A stretch of DNA of 64,000 nucleotides from Desulfobaculum bizertense DSM 18034 (GCF_900167065.1 NZ_FUYA01000004.1:79020-143019), one strand, 5' to 3'. Positions 7,725 through 17,967 are shown, counted from the stretch's first letter. Notes: a model not told the origin generated them from the sequence alone. Numbers and translations: made by a program.

Positions 7725-10405
7725 GAAAGTGTGTCCTTTTTGAGATCCATAGATTTCCATTTATGAAGGATATTCAGGGCTTCAATAGGGGAAAGTCTGT
7801 TAATGTCCAAAGCATCCAGCTCACCTACCAGCTGCTCCATTTCTGGAGAGAGCGCAGGAGGCTGTTCTTCGGTCAGTATAGGCTCATCGGCTTTGTTCAT
7901 AAAGCCGGGCAAAAGAACCGACTGCGTCGCAGGAGCTGAGACGGGCTGATTCTTTCCATTCTTTTTAGCACGCTGTTCAAGGTCTTTCAAAATTTCCTTT
8001 GCACGGGAAACAACGGGCCGCGGCACGCCTGCGAGTTTAGCAACCTCAATACCATAGCTGCGGTCCGAGGGACCGGGAACAAGGCGGCGTAAAAAGACAA
8101 TGTCGCCTTTGTATTCCTTTACCGCGATATTGTAGTTTGAGACCTGCGGCAGAGTTGTTTCCAGCACAGTCAGCTCGTGATAGTGCGTGGCAAACAGGGT
8201 GCGTACGCCGCCTTTTCCTCGTGCACACAGTTCCTCGACAACAGCCCAGGCCAGAGCCAGACCATCAAAGGTCGATGTCCCTCGGCCAATTTCATCAAGG
8301 ATGACAAGGCTTCGGCTGTTGGCTTGCCGCAAAATACGGGCTGTTTCCATCATTTCTACCATAAATGTCGACTGCCCCTGAGCAAGATTGTCGGAGGCAC
8401 CAACCCGGGAGAAAATACGGTCAGCAAGGCCAATTTTTGCTTTTCTAGCCGGAACAAATGACCCAATCTGCGCCATAATGGTGATAATGGCGGCCTGACG
8501 TAGGACTGTCGATTTACCGGCCATGTTCGGGCCTGTAATCAAAAGAAGACGCTTGTGCTCATCAAGGTGCACGTCATTAGGAATATAGTTCGCACTTCCC
8601 TGTACGGCTTCCACGACGGGGTGGCGTCCGGCAACAATGTCCAGCTCAAGGCCATCATGAAGCTCAGGGCAGGTCCAGTCACTCTGGACCGCGGCTTCTG
8701 CAAGTCCTTGCCAAAAATCAAGAGCAGCAAGACGTCCGGCCATGTCAATAAAACGGTGGCGGGATTCTGCTATGCGCTGACGAAGCTCATTAAAGAGGGT
8801 GTATTCCAACTCTTTGCGCTTGTCCGAGGCAGAGAGAAGCTTTCCCTCAAGCTCCTTGAGATCCGGTGTGATGTAGCGCTCGCTGTTTACGAGCGTTTGC
8901 TTACGCGTAAAGTGGTAGGGGACTTTCTCTGCAAGGCTCTTGGGAACTTCCAGGAAATAACCAAAAACCTTGTTGAATCCGAGCTTGATTTTTTCAATAC
9001 CAGATTCTTTCTTCTCGGCTTCAAGCAAATCCTGAAGTCGAGCTTCGCCGTGCTCTGTCAGCTCGAGCAGCTCATCAAGGTCTGGGTTGTAGCCATACCG
9101 AAAGAGACCGCCCTCTGTGATCTGATGGGGCGGATTGTCCGCAAGGGCTTTGATAAGGAGTTGAGCCCAGTCTGCAAGACTATCCCATCCTTTAAAAAGC
9201 TGTTCGAGCGCTCTTGGTGCTTCATCTGTTTCCTGAATGCTGCGGTCCAGACAGGCCGCAATATCCGGCAAGACTTCAAGAGAGTTGCGCAGGGCCAAAA
9301 AGTCTTTTGGAGTCGCTCGATTCAAGAAAATACGGGTGGAAAGACGCTCAAGGTCATAGACCTTATCAAGCTCGTCCCGAAGCTCTTCACGCATATCTTC
9401 ATGCTTAACGAAAAAGCTGACTGCTTCCTGAGACTTGCGAATAGGGGCGAGGTCCTTCCATGGGCGCTGGAGGCGTTCCGCAAGCAGACGGCCTCCCATA
9501 GGCGTCAGAGTTCTATCTAATACAGACCACAGAGTGCCGCGGCCCCTGCCGCCATCAAGACGACGGAAAATTTCAAGGTTGCGCTCTGTGACTTCATCAA
9601 GAATAAGATGCTTGCCAAGGTGAAGCGGCTTGAAGGGACTCAGGTGTTTGAGGTCGCGTTTTTGAGTTAGCCGCAGGTATGAAAGCAGTGCGCCGCATGC
9701 CTGCGTGAGCTGTGGCTTGTCAGCCAGCTCAAGGGCTTTCAGATCGGCAACGTCCTGAGCTTCGCAAAGGCGGCGCACAGAACCCGACAGATCGAAAAAT
9801 GACGGAATAGGCTGGTAGTGAACTTTGGGTTCCATGTCTGCAAAGCGCTTGGGAACGGAGTGCTCGCGAGGCAGCAGGATTTCACTGGGATTGACCTTCT
9901 GCATCCACTGCCACAGTTCTTCCTCACGTTTTGCCTGAATACCTGTCCATTCACCCGTAGAGAAATCAACCCACGCAAGACCGCCAGCGTTCTTTTTGGA
10001 ATCATAGAAGAGGGCGGCAAGATAGTTGTGATCTTTTGCAGTGAGGCTGGAGTCTTCAACGACTGTTCCGGGGGTCAGGATGCGGGTGACTTCACGCTTT
10101 ACAAGCCCTTTGGCCTGTTTGGGGTCTTCCACCTGATCGCAGATGGCCACGCTGTGTCCCATCTCCAAAAGCTTCGGAAGATAGTTGTCGCGGGCGTGAT
10201 GAGGGATTCCGCACATCGGGACAGGGTTTTCTGCCTTGGGATTGCGGGTGGTTAAAGCAATTTGGAGGTCGCGGGCCGCGACCTCTGCGTCTTCAAAAAA
10301 CAGCTCGTAAAAATCGCCCATACGATAGAACAGAAGCGCACCCGGATTTTCTTCCTTGATGCGCAAATACTGTTCAAGCATGGGAGTCAGTTTCGTCTTG
10401 CTCAC
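7721..10405 (-). CDS. mutS: DNA mismatch repair protein MutS
   Basis: The 894-residue protein recognises mismatches and is an ATPase. It opens LTPMLEQYLRIKEENPGALL and carries the mismatch-binding motif GDFYELF (Phe-x-Glu wedge). The ATPase end shows Walker A GPNMAGKST, the QSTFMVEM block, Walker B LVILDEIGRGTSTFDG and the conserved FATHYHEL. Length is typical of bacterial MutS1. The start is GTG at 10405; an in-frame ATG eight codons on is less likely because MutS proteins normally begin a few residues before LTPMLEQY. It lies 44 bp after lapB and overlaps the next gene by 4 bp. Confidence 0.97.
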   Translation of the reverse strand: MSKTKLTPMLEQYLRIKEENPGALLFYRMGDFYELFFEDAEVAARDLQIALTTRNPKAENPVPMCGIPHHARDNYLPKLLEMGHSVAICDQVEDPKQAKGLVKREVTRILTPGTVVEDSSLTAKDHNYLAALFYDSKKNAGGLAWVDFSTGEWTGIQAKREEELWQWMQKVNPSEILLPREHSVPKRFADMEPKVHYQPIPSFFDLSGSVRRLCEAQDVADLKALELADKPQLTQACGALLSYLRLTQKRDLKHLSPFKPLHLGKHLILDEVTERNLEIFRRLDGGRGRGTLWSVLDRTLTPMGGRLLAERLQRPWKDLAPIRKSQEAVSFFVKHEDMREELRDELDKVYDLERLSTRIFLNRATPKDFLALRNSLEVLPDIAACLDRSIQETDEAPRALEQLFKGWDSLADWAQLLIKALADNPPHQITEGGLFRYGYNPDLDELLELTEHGEARLQDLLEAEKKESGIEKIKLGFNKVFGYFLEVPKSLAEKVPYHFTRKQTLVNSERYITPDLKELEGKLLSASDKRKELEYTLFNELRQRIAESRHRFIDMAGRLAALDFWQGLAEAAVQSDWTCPELHDGLELDIVAGRHPVVEAVQGSANYIPNDVHLDEHKRLLLITGPNMAGKSTVLRQAAIITIMAQIGSFVPARKAKIGLADRIFSRVGASDNLAQGQSTFMVEMMETARILRQANSRSLVILDEIGRGTSTFDGLALAWAVVEELCARGKGGVRTLFATHYHELTVLETTLPQVSNYNIAVKEYKGDIVFLRRLVPGPSDRSYGIEVAKLAGVPRPVVSRAKEILKDLEQRAKKNGKNQPVSAPATQSVLLPGFMNKADEPILTEEQPPALSPEMEQLVGELDALDINRLSPIEALNILHKWKSMDLKKDTLS

Positions 10406-10449
10406 GTGCTTGGTCTATAAGGCCGGCTTAGTGCCGGGAAAGGGTTGTG

Positions 10450-11592
10450 TTATTTGTTGATAACAGCGCGGTAGGAGATCGAATGCCAGCTATGGCAGCG
10501 GGGGCATTCAAAGAAAATCTGTTCGCGCTTGAGTCCACACTTGCGGCAGACAAAGCGTTTCAGTTTTCTAGCGCGCTGAATAAAGAATTCCAGTTGCTGG
10601 CGGAATGCAGGAGAAAGGGGCTGGTCGTCCATACTGATAGCCAAAAGCTCCAGACGGGCAGGCCAGAAATCCTGATTGAGAACAAGGGTCCTTTCGAGCC
10701 ACTTGCGGGACTCTTCCTTGTTTTGTCCCCATGCCATCCATGCAGCATAGAACTGCGTCAAAAGGTCTGGCTCGGCCTTTTCCAAGACTTTGAGCACTGC
10801 CTGAGAAAGGGCTTCCTGCGGATGATACTGGAAGGGAAGATCGCTTTTGAACGAGTCGTCACTGTGTTCGGCGAGGTCCGCAGCAATGATGCCTTCAAAA
10901 AGGATAAAAGCAAGAGCAGGCTCCACCTGAACAAGCGCCTTGTCGAGGTGCTTGGAAAGAGCAGTCCAGTCCTTTTCGCGCATATCGTAGAGGAGACGCT
11001 CTCGCCATGCTTCAATCGACCCAGGATAGGTCTTGAGGGCTTTTTTCAGCCATTTGAGGGCAAGAGTCGCATCCTCTGGAAATTTTTCTTGAGCAATGCG
11101 CATCGTGTAGTGCGCCTGTGCAATAGGATTGTCCAGCTTGGCATAGTTGCGGGCCGCACGTTCATAGTCGCCAGCATCTGCCGTAAGCAGGGCAAGTTCG
11201 CGAATTATCGCAGGTTCGTCGCCTTCAAGCTTTCTGGCTTGTTCAAAGGCACCAAGGGCGCGGTCAACAAAGCCGCTTCGCTTGTAGTCAACGCCCAGCT
11301 CATACCAGGCTTTGGCTTTGATACCTTCATCAATGCCGGGGCGAACGATAAGGTTCTGGCGAATCTGTACCGCCCGCTCGATTTCTCCATGTGAGCGGTA
11401 CAGATTCCCAAGCGCCAAATAAATTTCAACGGCGTCGGGGTTATCCTTGGCGACCTGACTCAGCTCTGCAATAGCTGTCTGAGTGTCACGGGAGACCGGG
11501 GCATAGCCCGTGTCTTCGTGCAACTCTGCTTCAATGTCTGCAAAAAACCTTTGTCCGCGTTTGCTGCGGAAAAGGGAAGTGAGCCAGTTCAT
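10450..11592 (-). CDS. lapB: LapB/YciM-like TPR protein
   Basis: The 380-residue protein is mostly tetratricopeptide repeats (about 40-320, e.g. VEIYLALGNLYRSHGEIERA, AKAWYELGVDYKRSGFVDRA). It ends with a rubredoxin-like metal knuckle CRKCG...CPRCHSWHSI, the hallmark of LapB, which in enterobacteria controls LpxC turnover and LPS synthesis at the inner membrane. Unlike enterobacterial LapB it shows no clear N-terminal membrane helix (MNWLTSLFRSKRGQRF). It follows lapA by 30 bp, the usual pairing. Confidence 0.85.
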   Translation of the reverse strand: MNWLTSLFRSKRGQRFFADIEAELHEDTGYAPVSRDTQTAIAELSQVAKDNPDAVEIYLALGNLYRSHGEIERAVQIRQNLIVRPGIDEGIKAKAWYELGVDYKRSGFVDRALGAFEQARKLEGDEPAIIRELALLTADAGDYERAARNYAKLDNPIAQAHYTMRIAQEKFPEDATLALKWLKKALKTYPGSIEAWRERLLYDMREKDWTALSKHLDKALVQVEPALAFILFEGIIAADLAEHSDDSFKSDLPFQYHPQEALSQAVLKVLEKAEPDLLTQFYAAWMAWGQNKEESRKWLERTLVLNQDFWPARLELLAISMDDQPLSPAFRQQLEFFIQRARKLKRFVCRKCGLKREQIFFECPRCHSWHSISYRAVINK

Positions 11593-11622
11593 GGAACCCC
11601 CGTACCGGTTGAGTCGTTGGCG

Positions 11623-11994
11623 TTATTTATTGTCCTGAGCGTCCTGAGAAGCCTCAGCAGCAGGCTGCTCGACAGGGAAGTTTGCATCTTCCAGCGGCAG
11701 ATTGCGCAGGGAGTTCACTTCTTTTTCGAGAGTCTTGATCTGCTTGCGGCAACGGCGCAGTTCTGTGCCCATGCGGCATTTTTCGAACAGAAAATACAGG
11801 GTACAGATGACGCCACCGATGATAAAGGAAAAAAGAAGAAGGAAGTAGACAGGCTGAACAATATGGAACAGGTCCTGACCAAACATGTTCAGTCCGAGTT
11901 CAACCGGGTGAGCAAGAGCTTCGATGTTCTGGGCAAACAGAACCATGGTCAGAAAGAAAAGGGCCAGCAGCACTAATGCTTTCAGATAACGCAT
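11623..11994 (-). CDS. lapA: LapA-family membrane protein
   Basis: The protein has 123 residues: a first membrane helix (about 4-22, ALVLLALFFLTMVLFAQN), a short loop, a second helix (about 48-70, VYFLLLFSFIIGGVICTLYF), then a cytoplasmic coiled-coil tail (KQIKTLEKEVNSLRN) and an acidic end. This is the LapA/DUF1049 layout. Its ATG overlaps the HIT gene stop (TAATG), and lapB follows directly, so the pair should act together in lipopolysaccharide assembly control. Confidence 0.8.
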   Translation of the reverse strand: MRYLKALVLLALFFLTMVLFAQNIEALAHPVELGLNMFGQDLFHIVQPVYFLLLFSFIIGGVICTLYFLFEKCRMGTELRRCRKQIKTLEKEVNSLRNLPLEDANFPVEQPAAEASQDAQDNK

Positions 11995-12512
11995 TATTTT
12001 CCATCCTCCTTGGCGGATTGTTTGGTGCGCCTGAGTTCATCAAAATATGGTCTAAGCTTGGCATATGTCTTTTCCAGATGCTCTGGGACTATACGTGCTT
12101 CAGACATCACTGCCATAAATGATGAATCCCCAACCCAGCGGGGTACTAGGTGAAAATGAAGGTGTTCCTTGATTCCAGCACCGGCGGCCTCGCCGATGTT
12201 CACTCCGATATTGATGCCCTGAGGATGAAAATGCGTTTGTAGAATACGTGTACACGCGTGGATGAGATCCATGATTTCGTGATGCTCTTCTGTCCGAAGG
12301 TCAACAAGATTCATGACATGTCGATAGGGCGTTACCATCAAATGTCCGTTAGTATACGGATAAATGTTCATGATAACAAACGCGTGCTGCCCTCTAAAGA
12401 GGATCTTGCGCTGTTCATCTTCGTCGGTATGTTCCGGCAGACAGAACGGGCAGGAATCCGGTTTCGGGCCAAGGATGTAGTCCAGTCTCCACGGAGCCCA
12501 TAGTACTTCCAT
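11994..12512 (-). CDS. HIT-family nucleotide hydrolase/transferase
   Basis: The protein is 172 residues from the ATG at 12512 (MEVLWAPWRLDYI). The histidine triad is HLHFHLVPRW (about residues 117-126), with an N-terminal CPFC pair and the NIYPYTNGHLMV block typical of the HIT branch close to Ap4A phosphorylase and galactose-1-phosphate uridylyltransferase relatives. It probably cleaves or transfers nucleotidyl groups. The longer frame from 12560 adds an arginine-rich leader without family character. First gene of the lapA-lapB-mutS-lysA run. Confidence 0.88.
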   Translation of the reverse strand: MEVLWAPWRLDYILGPKPDSCPFCLPEHTDEDEQRKILFRGQHAFVIMNIYPYTNGHLMVTPYRHVMNLVDLRTEEHHEIMDLIHACTRILQTHFHPQGINIGVNIGEAAGAGIKEHLHFHLVPRWVGDSSFMAVMSEARIVPEHLEKTYAKLRPYFDELRRTKQSAKEDGK

Positions 12513-12911
12513 ATTACGACCTCTTTTTCGTCTTCCCCGAGAAAATTCCCGGTGCCTCAAATAACGACGTTCGCTTTTCGCGACGGCGTATGCCCTTTCT
12601 TCCTCAAAAAGACGGGTGAATCATACGTGCGGGGTCATCAAGGGCCAATTTCATTTCAATGCGCACGGTTAGAAATATCATACCTTACACGCTGTCACAA
12701 CGTGGAGTCTTGTATCCTTTGCAATAAGGAGTGCTCCTGTTTTCTGGTCTCCACCATACCGGAAAAGAGCATTTTATGGTGTCTTTTCAATATGTTGGAA
12801 ATTTACTTCAAAAGAGCAGGGCACCCCTTGAGTGCTTCTTATGACAGGAAGGACACAGTTACACGGCAATGGCATGGAGAGCAAGCGCTCACAGCCTGTT
12901 GCGGCCCATGA
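12513..12911. other. Intergenic region upstream of the HIT gene
   Basis: About 400 bp separate the end of the nucleotidyltransferase-like gene (12912) from the HIT gene start (12512). No ORF in it shows family features. It probably carries the minus-strand promoter of the HIT-lapA-lapB-mutS run, although no clear box pair stands out, and no terminator with a T-run is visible. Confidence 0.5.
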
Positions 12912-15599
12912 TTACTGCATATTTTTTTCGATTCCCATGAAGTCGGGGTCAGTGACAAGTTTTTTCGCAAGAAAGAGCTGGTCGTCCCGACAGGCGGCCT
13001 CGCCGTCAATAACTGAAGCAAGGATTTTGCGCAGAATTTCGCCATAACGGGGACCGGGTTCCAGTCCAAGGTGCTGGAGATCTGTACCGCTAATGTCCAG
13101 TTCAATGCCCCGGAGTTGTGTCAGGTACTGCGAGAGGTATTTGCGGGTATCTTCTTTATTGAATTTGGCCATAAAGAACAGCAGGCCCTCAAGAGGAAGT
13201 TCTTCCAGCAGGAAGTACAGGTCACTTAACGGGCCGCGACGGTTACGCCATTTTTTAAAGGAATAGATCGTCTTGTTGGTGTGATGGCGAAGTGTCAGTA
13301 GCTCGTTTGCCTGCCTGTTGGTCAGGTTCAGTCGTTCGCAGATAGGCAAGATTTTGTTTTCGGCAACACCGTTCAGAAGTGCAAGCAGATAGACAATAGC
13401 CCTGCGTGGTTCTTCTTTAAGATATAGGAGCTTGTACCAGTCCAGAACGACTTCAAGTTCTTCCAGAAGCTCTTCCTGAACAGGCGTGAGAGTCAAAAGC
13501 GGGTGTATAGACTCAAGGACTTTGTAGTCCCGAAGACTCCGCAGGCAATCCAGAACGTGCTCTTCTTCAAAGATAGAGCTGAGTTCGTGGAAAATGCGGC
13601 TTCCTGACAGCTTGGAGATCATATCAAGCTGCATGGCGTTTCGGATAAGGCGATCAGTCTGGCCACCAATGCGGAACTGGTAGCGCTGGGCAAAGCGGAT
13701 AGCACGCAGGATGCGTGTTGGGTCTTCAACGAAAGACAGGGAATGCAGGACTCGGATGACGCCGCTTTTAAGGTCTTTTTGCGAACCAAAGAAGTCAACG
13801 AGCTGGCCGAGTTGCCCCGGATTAAGTTTGACTGCAAGGGCATTGATTGTGAAGTCCCTTCGGTAAAGGTCCATTTTAATAGATGAAAGCTCGACCGTGG
13901 GGAGGGCGGCTGGGTATTCATAATATTCGAGTCGTGCTGTGGCGACGTCAATATGCAGGCCGTTTTCTAAAATTAAAACGGCAGTCTGGAACTTGTGGTG
14001 TGCCCGGACGCGCCCGCCGATGACTGTCGCAAGCTTACGGGCAAAGACAATACCGTCACCTTCCACAACAAGGTCAAGGTCTGTGTTGGGCGTATTCATA
14101 AGAATATCCCGAACAAATCCCCCTACAGCATAAACCTGAGTCCCAAGGCTGCGGCCCAGTTCACCTGCTTCCTGTAAGATGTGAAACAGGTCTTCCGGGA
14201 GCCGGTCTTTGAGCATGTTCTTGATGCTTCGTTCTTTTTTGCGGTGAGGCAAAACAGACTCAGGCATGCGGGCTGGTTCCTCTATGAGGATATTAATCAG
14301 GTCTGTTCTGGTCAGGACACCGATGACTTCGTCCCGTTCAATAACGGGGACGAGACGCTGTCCCTGCCCCAAAACGATTTCCATAACGTCATAGAGATTT
14401 GCATTGGGGGCAACAGTTGCATTGGAGCGCATAAGGTAGTCGGTTGCAGGGGCGTCTCCAAGGCCGTGGGAAACAGCTCTATCAGCAATCTGATGCTCCA
14501 GGACGCCTTTGCACTGGCCTGTTTGGGAATTCACAACGGGTGCGGCTTTGAGACCAAAACGGGTCATGATGTCGCAGGCATCTGCGGTGCTTTGGGTATC
14601 CTCAATAAGAATAGGAGGATGAGACATGAGCTGTCGCACGCTACCGTGGGGTTTTATTGAGGAATAGAGCAGGGCAAAGAGTTCGTCTTTGACCTGAACA
14701 GGTGTTTTGTCCTTGATGCTGGCTGAGGCTGCTGCAGCGTGTCCACCGCCGCCAAAAGACGCACAGATTTGCCCAACGTTGACTTCGGGGATTCTGGAAC
14801 GGGCGACAAGGTGGACGCGGTCATTCATGCGTCCAAGGGCAAAGAGGACGTTGGTCTGCTCTATGTCCATCATTTTGCGTACAAGCAGTGCAAAGTCGCT
14901 GACATATTCATCTGTGGATACCTCTGCGACCGTGATGGAAATATTATTAATGTCATGCGTGTGGGCAGATTCAAGCATGGCATTGAGTAGGGCAATTTGA
15001 TCTGCACTTATGTCTCGGGTGATGAGATCAGCAATAAACGTGACGTCCATGCCCTGCTGCAAGAGCCACGATGCGGCGTGATAGTCGTATGGGGTTGTAG
15101 AATTAAACGTGAAAGAGCCTGTGTCTTCATAGATACCAAGACCGATGACGTTGGCTTCGTCAGGAGTGATGTGTATTTCACGTTTTTCGAGTTCGTGGCA
15201 GAGAATTGTTGCTGTTGATCCCCAGTCGAGAACAAGTCCGCCATCCTGAGTGACATCATCTTCGGTATTAGGGTGGTGGTCATAGGCATCAATGGTGAGG
15301 TCGGAGTTGTCAAAGACTTCAGCAAGGTGGGATACACGTGTTTTTTGCCGTGTATCCACCATGACAAGCTTTTTGACTGTGCTTAAGTCTATCTCCTTCA
15401 CATTTTTAAAATTGTAGGCATAAACAAGGCTTTCGATGTAGAAATTTCGCAGATTTTTTTCCTGACTCCCGGGGAAAACCAACACGGCGTCAGGGTAAAG
15501 ATGGCGGGCGGCAACCATTGCAGACAGGGCATCAAAGTCTGCATTCATATGGCAGGTAATCACTGTTGGCGCCGCAATTTTTGACTGAGCTTGAGACAT
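12912..15599 (-). CDS. DHH-CBS-tRNA nucleotidyltransferase/poly(A) polymerase-like fusion
   Basis: This is a protein of about 895 residues with four parts. The DHH phosphoesterase domain has HMNADFDALSAM and DAYDHHPN, and the DHHA1 part has SFGGGGHAAAASAS. Two CBS domains follow (about 315-440). The class II nucleotidyltransferase head has GGFVRDILM and TDLDLVVEGDG, followed by RRDFTINALA. The C-terminus is the helical RNA-binding part. Fusions of this type in this group are usually A-adding or CCA-adding enzymes; which one cannot be told from sequence. The ATG at 15599 is chosen; a TTG at 15608 directly after the xerD stop is also possible. Likely co-transcribed with xerD. Confidence 0.88.
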   Translation of the reverse strand: MSQAQSKIAAPTVITCHMNADFDALSAMVAARHLYPDAVLVFPGSQEKNLRNFYIESLVYAYNFKNVKEIDLSTVKKLVMVDTRQKTRVSHLAEVFDNSDLTIDAYDHHPNTEDDVTQDGGLVLDWGSTATILCHELEKREIHITPDEANVIGLGIYEDTGSFTFNSTTPYDYHAASWLLQQGMDVTFIADLITRDISADQIALLNAMLESAHTHDINNISITVAEVSTDEYVSDFALLVRKMMDIEQTNVLFALGRMNDRVHLVARSRIPEVNVGQICASFGGGGHAAAASASIKDKTPVQVKDELFALLYSSIKPHGSVRQLMSHPPILIEDTQSTADACDIMTRFGLKAAPVVNSQTGQCKGVLEHQIADRAVSHGLGDAPATDYLMRSNATVAPNANLYDVMEIVLGQGQRLVPVIERDEVIGVLTRTDLINILIEEPARMPESVLPHRKKERSIKNMLKDRLPEDLFHILQEAGELGRSLGTQVYAVGGFVRDILMNTPNTDLDLVVEGDGIVFARKLATVIGGRVRAHHKFQTAVLILENGLHIDVATARLEYYEYPAALPTVELSSIKMDLYRRDFTINALAVKLNPGQLGQLVDFFGSQKDLKSGVIRVLHSLSFVEDPTRILRAIRFAQRYQFRIGGQTDRLIRNAMQLDMISKLSGSRIFHELSSIFEEEHVLDCLRSLRDYKVLESIHPLLTLTPVQEELLEELEVVLDWYKLLYLKEEPRRAIVYLLALLNGVAENKILPICERLNLTNRQANELLTLRHHTNKTIYSFKKWRNRRGPLSDLYFLLEELPLEGLLFFMAKFNKEDTRKYLSQYLTQLRGIELDISGTDLQHLGLEPGPRYGEILRKILASVIDGEAACRDDQLFLAKKLVTDPDFMGIEKNMQ

Positions 15600-15608
15600 A
15601 ATCTTCAA

Positions 15609-16583
15609 CTAATCCTTTAAGTTTGAAGCAGGGTGCTCGTTTTCTGTCTTAATGCTGGAACGCGGATGGAAGTCGTTGTGCATGCGTCGCAGCCGGCCAC
15701 TTTGGACATGAGTATAAATCTCTGTCGCAGAAATGTCTGCGTGCCCGAGAAGGACCTGAACTGTGCGGAGGTCTGCACCGCCTTCCAAGAGATGGGTTGC
15801 AAAGGAGTGGCGAAAGGTATGCGGGGATATTTCCCGCGTTATCCCGGCCTGCGCTGCGTACCGTTTAACGCACTTCCATACGGCCTGACGGGTAAGTCCT
15901 TTGCCTGAACGGTTGAGGAAAAGTTTATCTTCAACAGGGGAGAAGCTGGAACGCCAGTGGTTAATGTATGTTTCCAGAAACTCCTGTGCTGCGAAGTGGA
16001 TGGGGACAAGGCGTTCTTTTGCCCCTTTACCAAAGACCTTGAGGACGCCGACCTGAGGATCAAAGTCAAAAGGTTTGAGCTGGATAAGTTCCGAGACACG
16101 AAGACCTGCGGCATAGAGGAGTTCAAGCATCGTTCTGTCTCTAAAGCCAAGTTTTTCTTCTGTTCGGGGCTGCTCAAGGACAGCGGCCATTTCTTCTTTG
16201 CTCAAAACTTCTGGCAGCTTTTGCGGAAGTTTGGGGTTCTCAAGGTACTCTGCGGGATTTCCCGGAAGTTTTCCCTGCTCATCAAGCCATGAAAAAAAAC
16301 CGCGAAGGGCAGACATGTTACGGGCCAGACTCCTGTTTTGGAGTCCTTTGCTTCGCAGGTAATACAGATATAGGGAGAGATCTTCCTGGGTAATATTTTC
16401 GAGTTGTGCTCGTTTTTCCTTTAGAAATGCAACAAAGCCGGAAAGATCGCTTTCGTATGCTTTGAGCGAGTTCTCAGAAAGGCCGCGAACAACAAGGAGG
16501 TATTCGAGGTAGGTATCAAGAAAAGGGTGCGTTACGTGTTTTCTTGCTCCGGGAGCGATGGTGTCCTGCTGCTGAGTGCTCAT
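15609..16583 (-). CDS. xerD: Tyrosine recombinase XerD
   Basis: This recombinase is 324 residues long from the ATG at 16583 (MSTQQQDT). The N-terminal SAM-like domain includes LEYLLVVRGLSENSLKAYESD. The catalytic residues are the Arg in AAGLRVSELIQL, the Lys in FGKGAKERLVPI, HTFRHSFATHLL (His-x-x-Arg), LLGHADISAT (His) and the nucleophilic Tyr in EIYTHV. Length and motif order fit chromosome-dimer resolution at dif rather than a phage integrase, and no attachment sites or cargo are nearby. ftsK, its usual partner, is at 32-35 kb. Confidence 0.9.
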   Translation of the reverse strand: MSTQQQDTIAPGARKHVTHPFLDTYLEYLLVVRGLSENSLKAYESDLSGFVAFLKEKRAQLENITQEDLSLYLYYLRSKGLQNRSLARNMSALRGFFSWLDEQGKLPGNPAEYLENPKLPQKLPEVLSKEEMAAVLEQPRTEEKLGFRDRTMLELLYAAGLRVSELIQLKPFDFDPQVGVLKVFGKGAKERLVPIHFAAQEFLETYINHWRSSFSPVEDKLFLNRSGKGLTRQAVWKCVKRYAAQAGITREISPHTFRHSFATHLLEGGADLRTVQVLLGHADISATEIYTHVQSGRLRRMHNDFHPRSSIKTENEHPASNLKD

Positions 16584-16793
16584 GAGTTTCCTAAAAAAGT
16601 AAACGGGGTTGTATTTCTGTTTTTGCTTTCTGTGACGGTACACGGTGCACAGGGACTTCTCAAGTTTTCTAGCTGACACTTCTTAAAGAGTATCCAGTTG
16701 ACATGGGCTTATGGTGCCAGTTAATTTTGATACCTTCGCAAGGATTGTGGAATGACCGCTTGAACCGTAAGAAACATTAAGGAGAGACATCTC

Positions 16794-17960
16794 GTGTCGA
16801 ATTTTAAGTTTGCAGACAGGATTGCACAGCTTCCACCGTACCTTTTTGCCCAGATTGATAAGGTCAAAAAGGAAGTCGCGGCCCGTGGAGTTGACATCAT
16901 TAGCCTTGGCATTGGTGATCCCGATCTCCCAACTCCCGATTTTATCATCGATGCCCTGCACGCTTCCGCTAAAAAGCCTGTCAATCATCAGTATCCTGAT
17001 TACGAGGGTCTTGACGAATTCCGCGAAGCAGTTGCCAGATGGTATAATGGCCGTTTTGGCGTCGAGCTGGATTCCACCAATGAAATTGTGAACCTGATTG
17101 GTTCCAAAGAGGGCATTGCCCATTTTGCAATGGCATTCACGAACCCCGGTGATTTAAATCTGGTGTGCACTCCCCATTACCCAGTTTATCCCATTGCAAC
17201 GAGTTTTTGTGGCGGTGAAACCAAGTTCTTGGCTCAGGTAGAGGAAAATGACTTCCTGCCAAATCTCGATGAGATTTCTGCGGAAGATTGGGAACGCGCA
17301 AAGTCCATCTATGTGAACTTCCCGAATAACCCTACAGCAGCAATGGCTACACCTGAGTTTTTCCAGAAGCTGGTAGACCGTGCTCGTGAGACCAATACCA
17401 TTATTGTTCACGATGCTGCGTACACCGAGATTTACTACGATGCGAACAAGAAGCCGATGTCTATTCTTGAGACTCCCGGCGCAAAAGATGTCGCTATCGA
17501 ATTCCACTCCCTGTCCAAGACATATAATATGACTGGCTGGCGTGTGGGTATGGCAGTGGGTAACTCCCAGCTCATTGCTGGTCTTGGCAAGATCAAGACA
17601 AATGTTGACTCTGGCTGTTTCCAGGCTGTTCAGGAAGCTGCGATTATTGCTCTTGATAAGGGTGAGCCTTATGTTGAGGAGAATCGGAAAGTGTACCGTG
17701 AACGTCGCGACATCATGATCGCTGCCTTGAAAAAGGCTGGGATTGAGTGCCGTGTGCCTGATGCAACTATTTATCTGTGGGCAAAGGTTCCAGCTGGATA
17801 CACTTCCGCAGATTTTGTTACGAAGGTTATGGAAGAAAAGGGTGTTGTCCTTACTCCTGGTAGCGGTTTTGGCGAACCTGGAGAGGGATATTTCCGTATT
17901 TCTCTGACTGTACCTTCTGAGCGCCTTGAGGAAGCAGCTGAGCGTATTGCCAGCCTGTAA
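16794..17960 (+). CDS. dapL: LL-diaminopimelate aminotransferase
   Basis: The 388-residue fold-I aminotransferase has GDPDLPTPDFIIDAL near the N-terminus, Asn in YVNFPNNPTAA, DAAYTEIYYD, and the PLP lysine Lys242 in HSLSKTYNMTGWRVG. This pattern matches DapL, which makes LL-diaminopimelate from tetrahydrodipicolinate in one step, for lysine and peptidoglycan. The start is GTG at 16794, preceded by AAGGAGAG with good spacing. lysA in the same window supports the call; a broader class I aminotransferase role is the alternative. folK follows 7 bp after the stop, so they share a transcript. Confidence 0.85.
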   Translation: MSNFKFADRIAQLPPYLFAQIDKVKKEVAARGVDIISLGIGDPDLPTPDFIIDALHASAKKPVNHQYPDYEGLDEFREAVARWYNGRFGVELDSTNEIVNLIGSKEGIAHFAMAFTNPGDLNLVCTPHYPVYPIATSFCGGETKFLAQVEENDFLPNLDEISAEDWERAKSIYVNFPNNPTAAMATPEFFQKLVDRARETNTIIVHDAAYTEIYYDANKKPMSILETPGAKDVAIEFHSLSKTYNMTGWRVGMAVGNSQLIAGLGKIKTNVDSGCFQAVQEAAIIALDKGEPYVEENRKVYRERRDIMIAALKKAGIECRVPDATIYLWAKVPAGYTSADFVTKVMEEKGVVLTPGSGFGEPGEGYFRISLTVPSERLEEAAERIASL

Positions 17961-17967
17961 AAAAGCT

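Noticed and set aside
15609..16583. Phage-type integrase instead of XerD
   Set aside because: XerD-like length and motifs, housekeeping neighbours and no attachment sites or phage genes.
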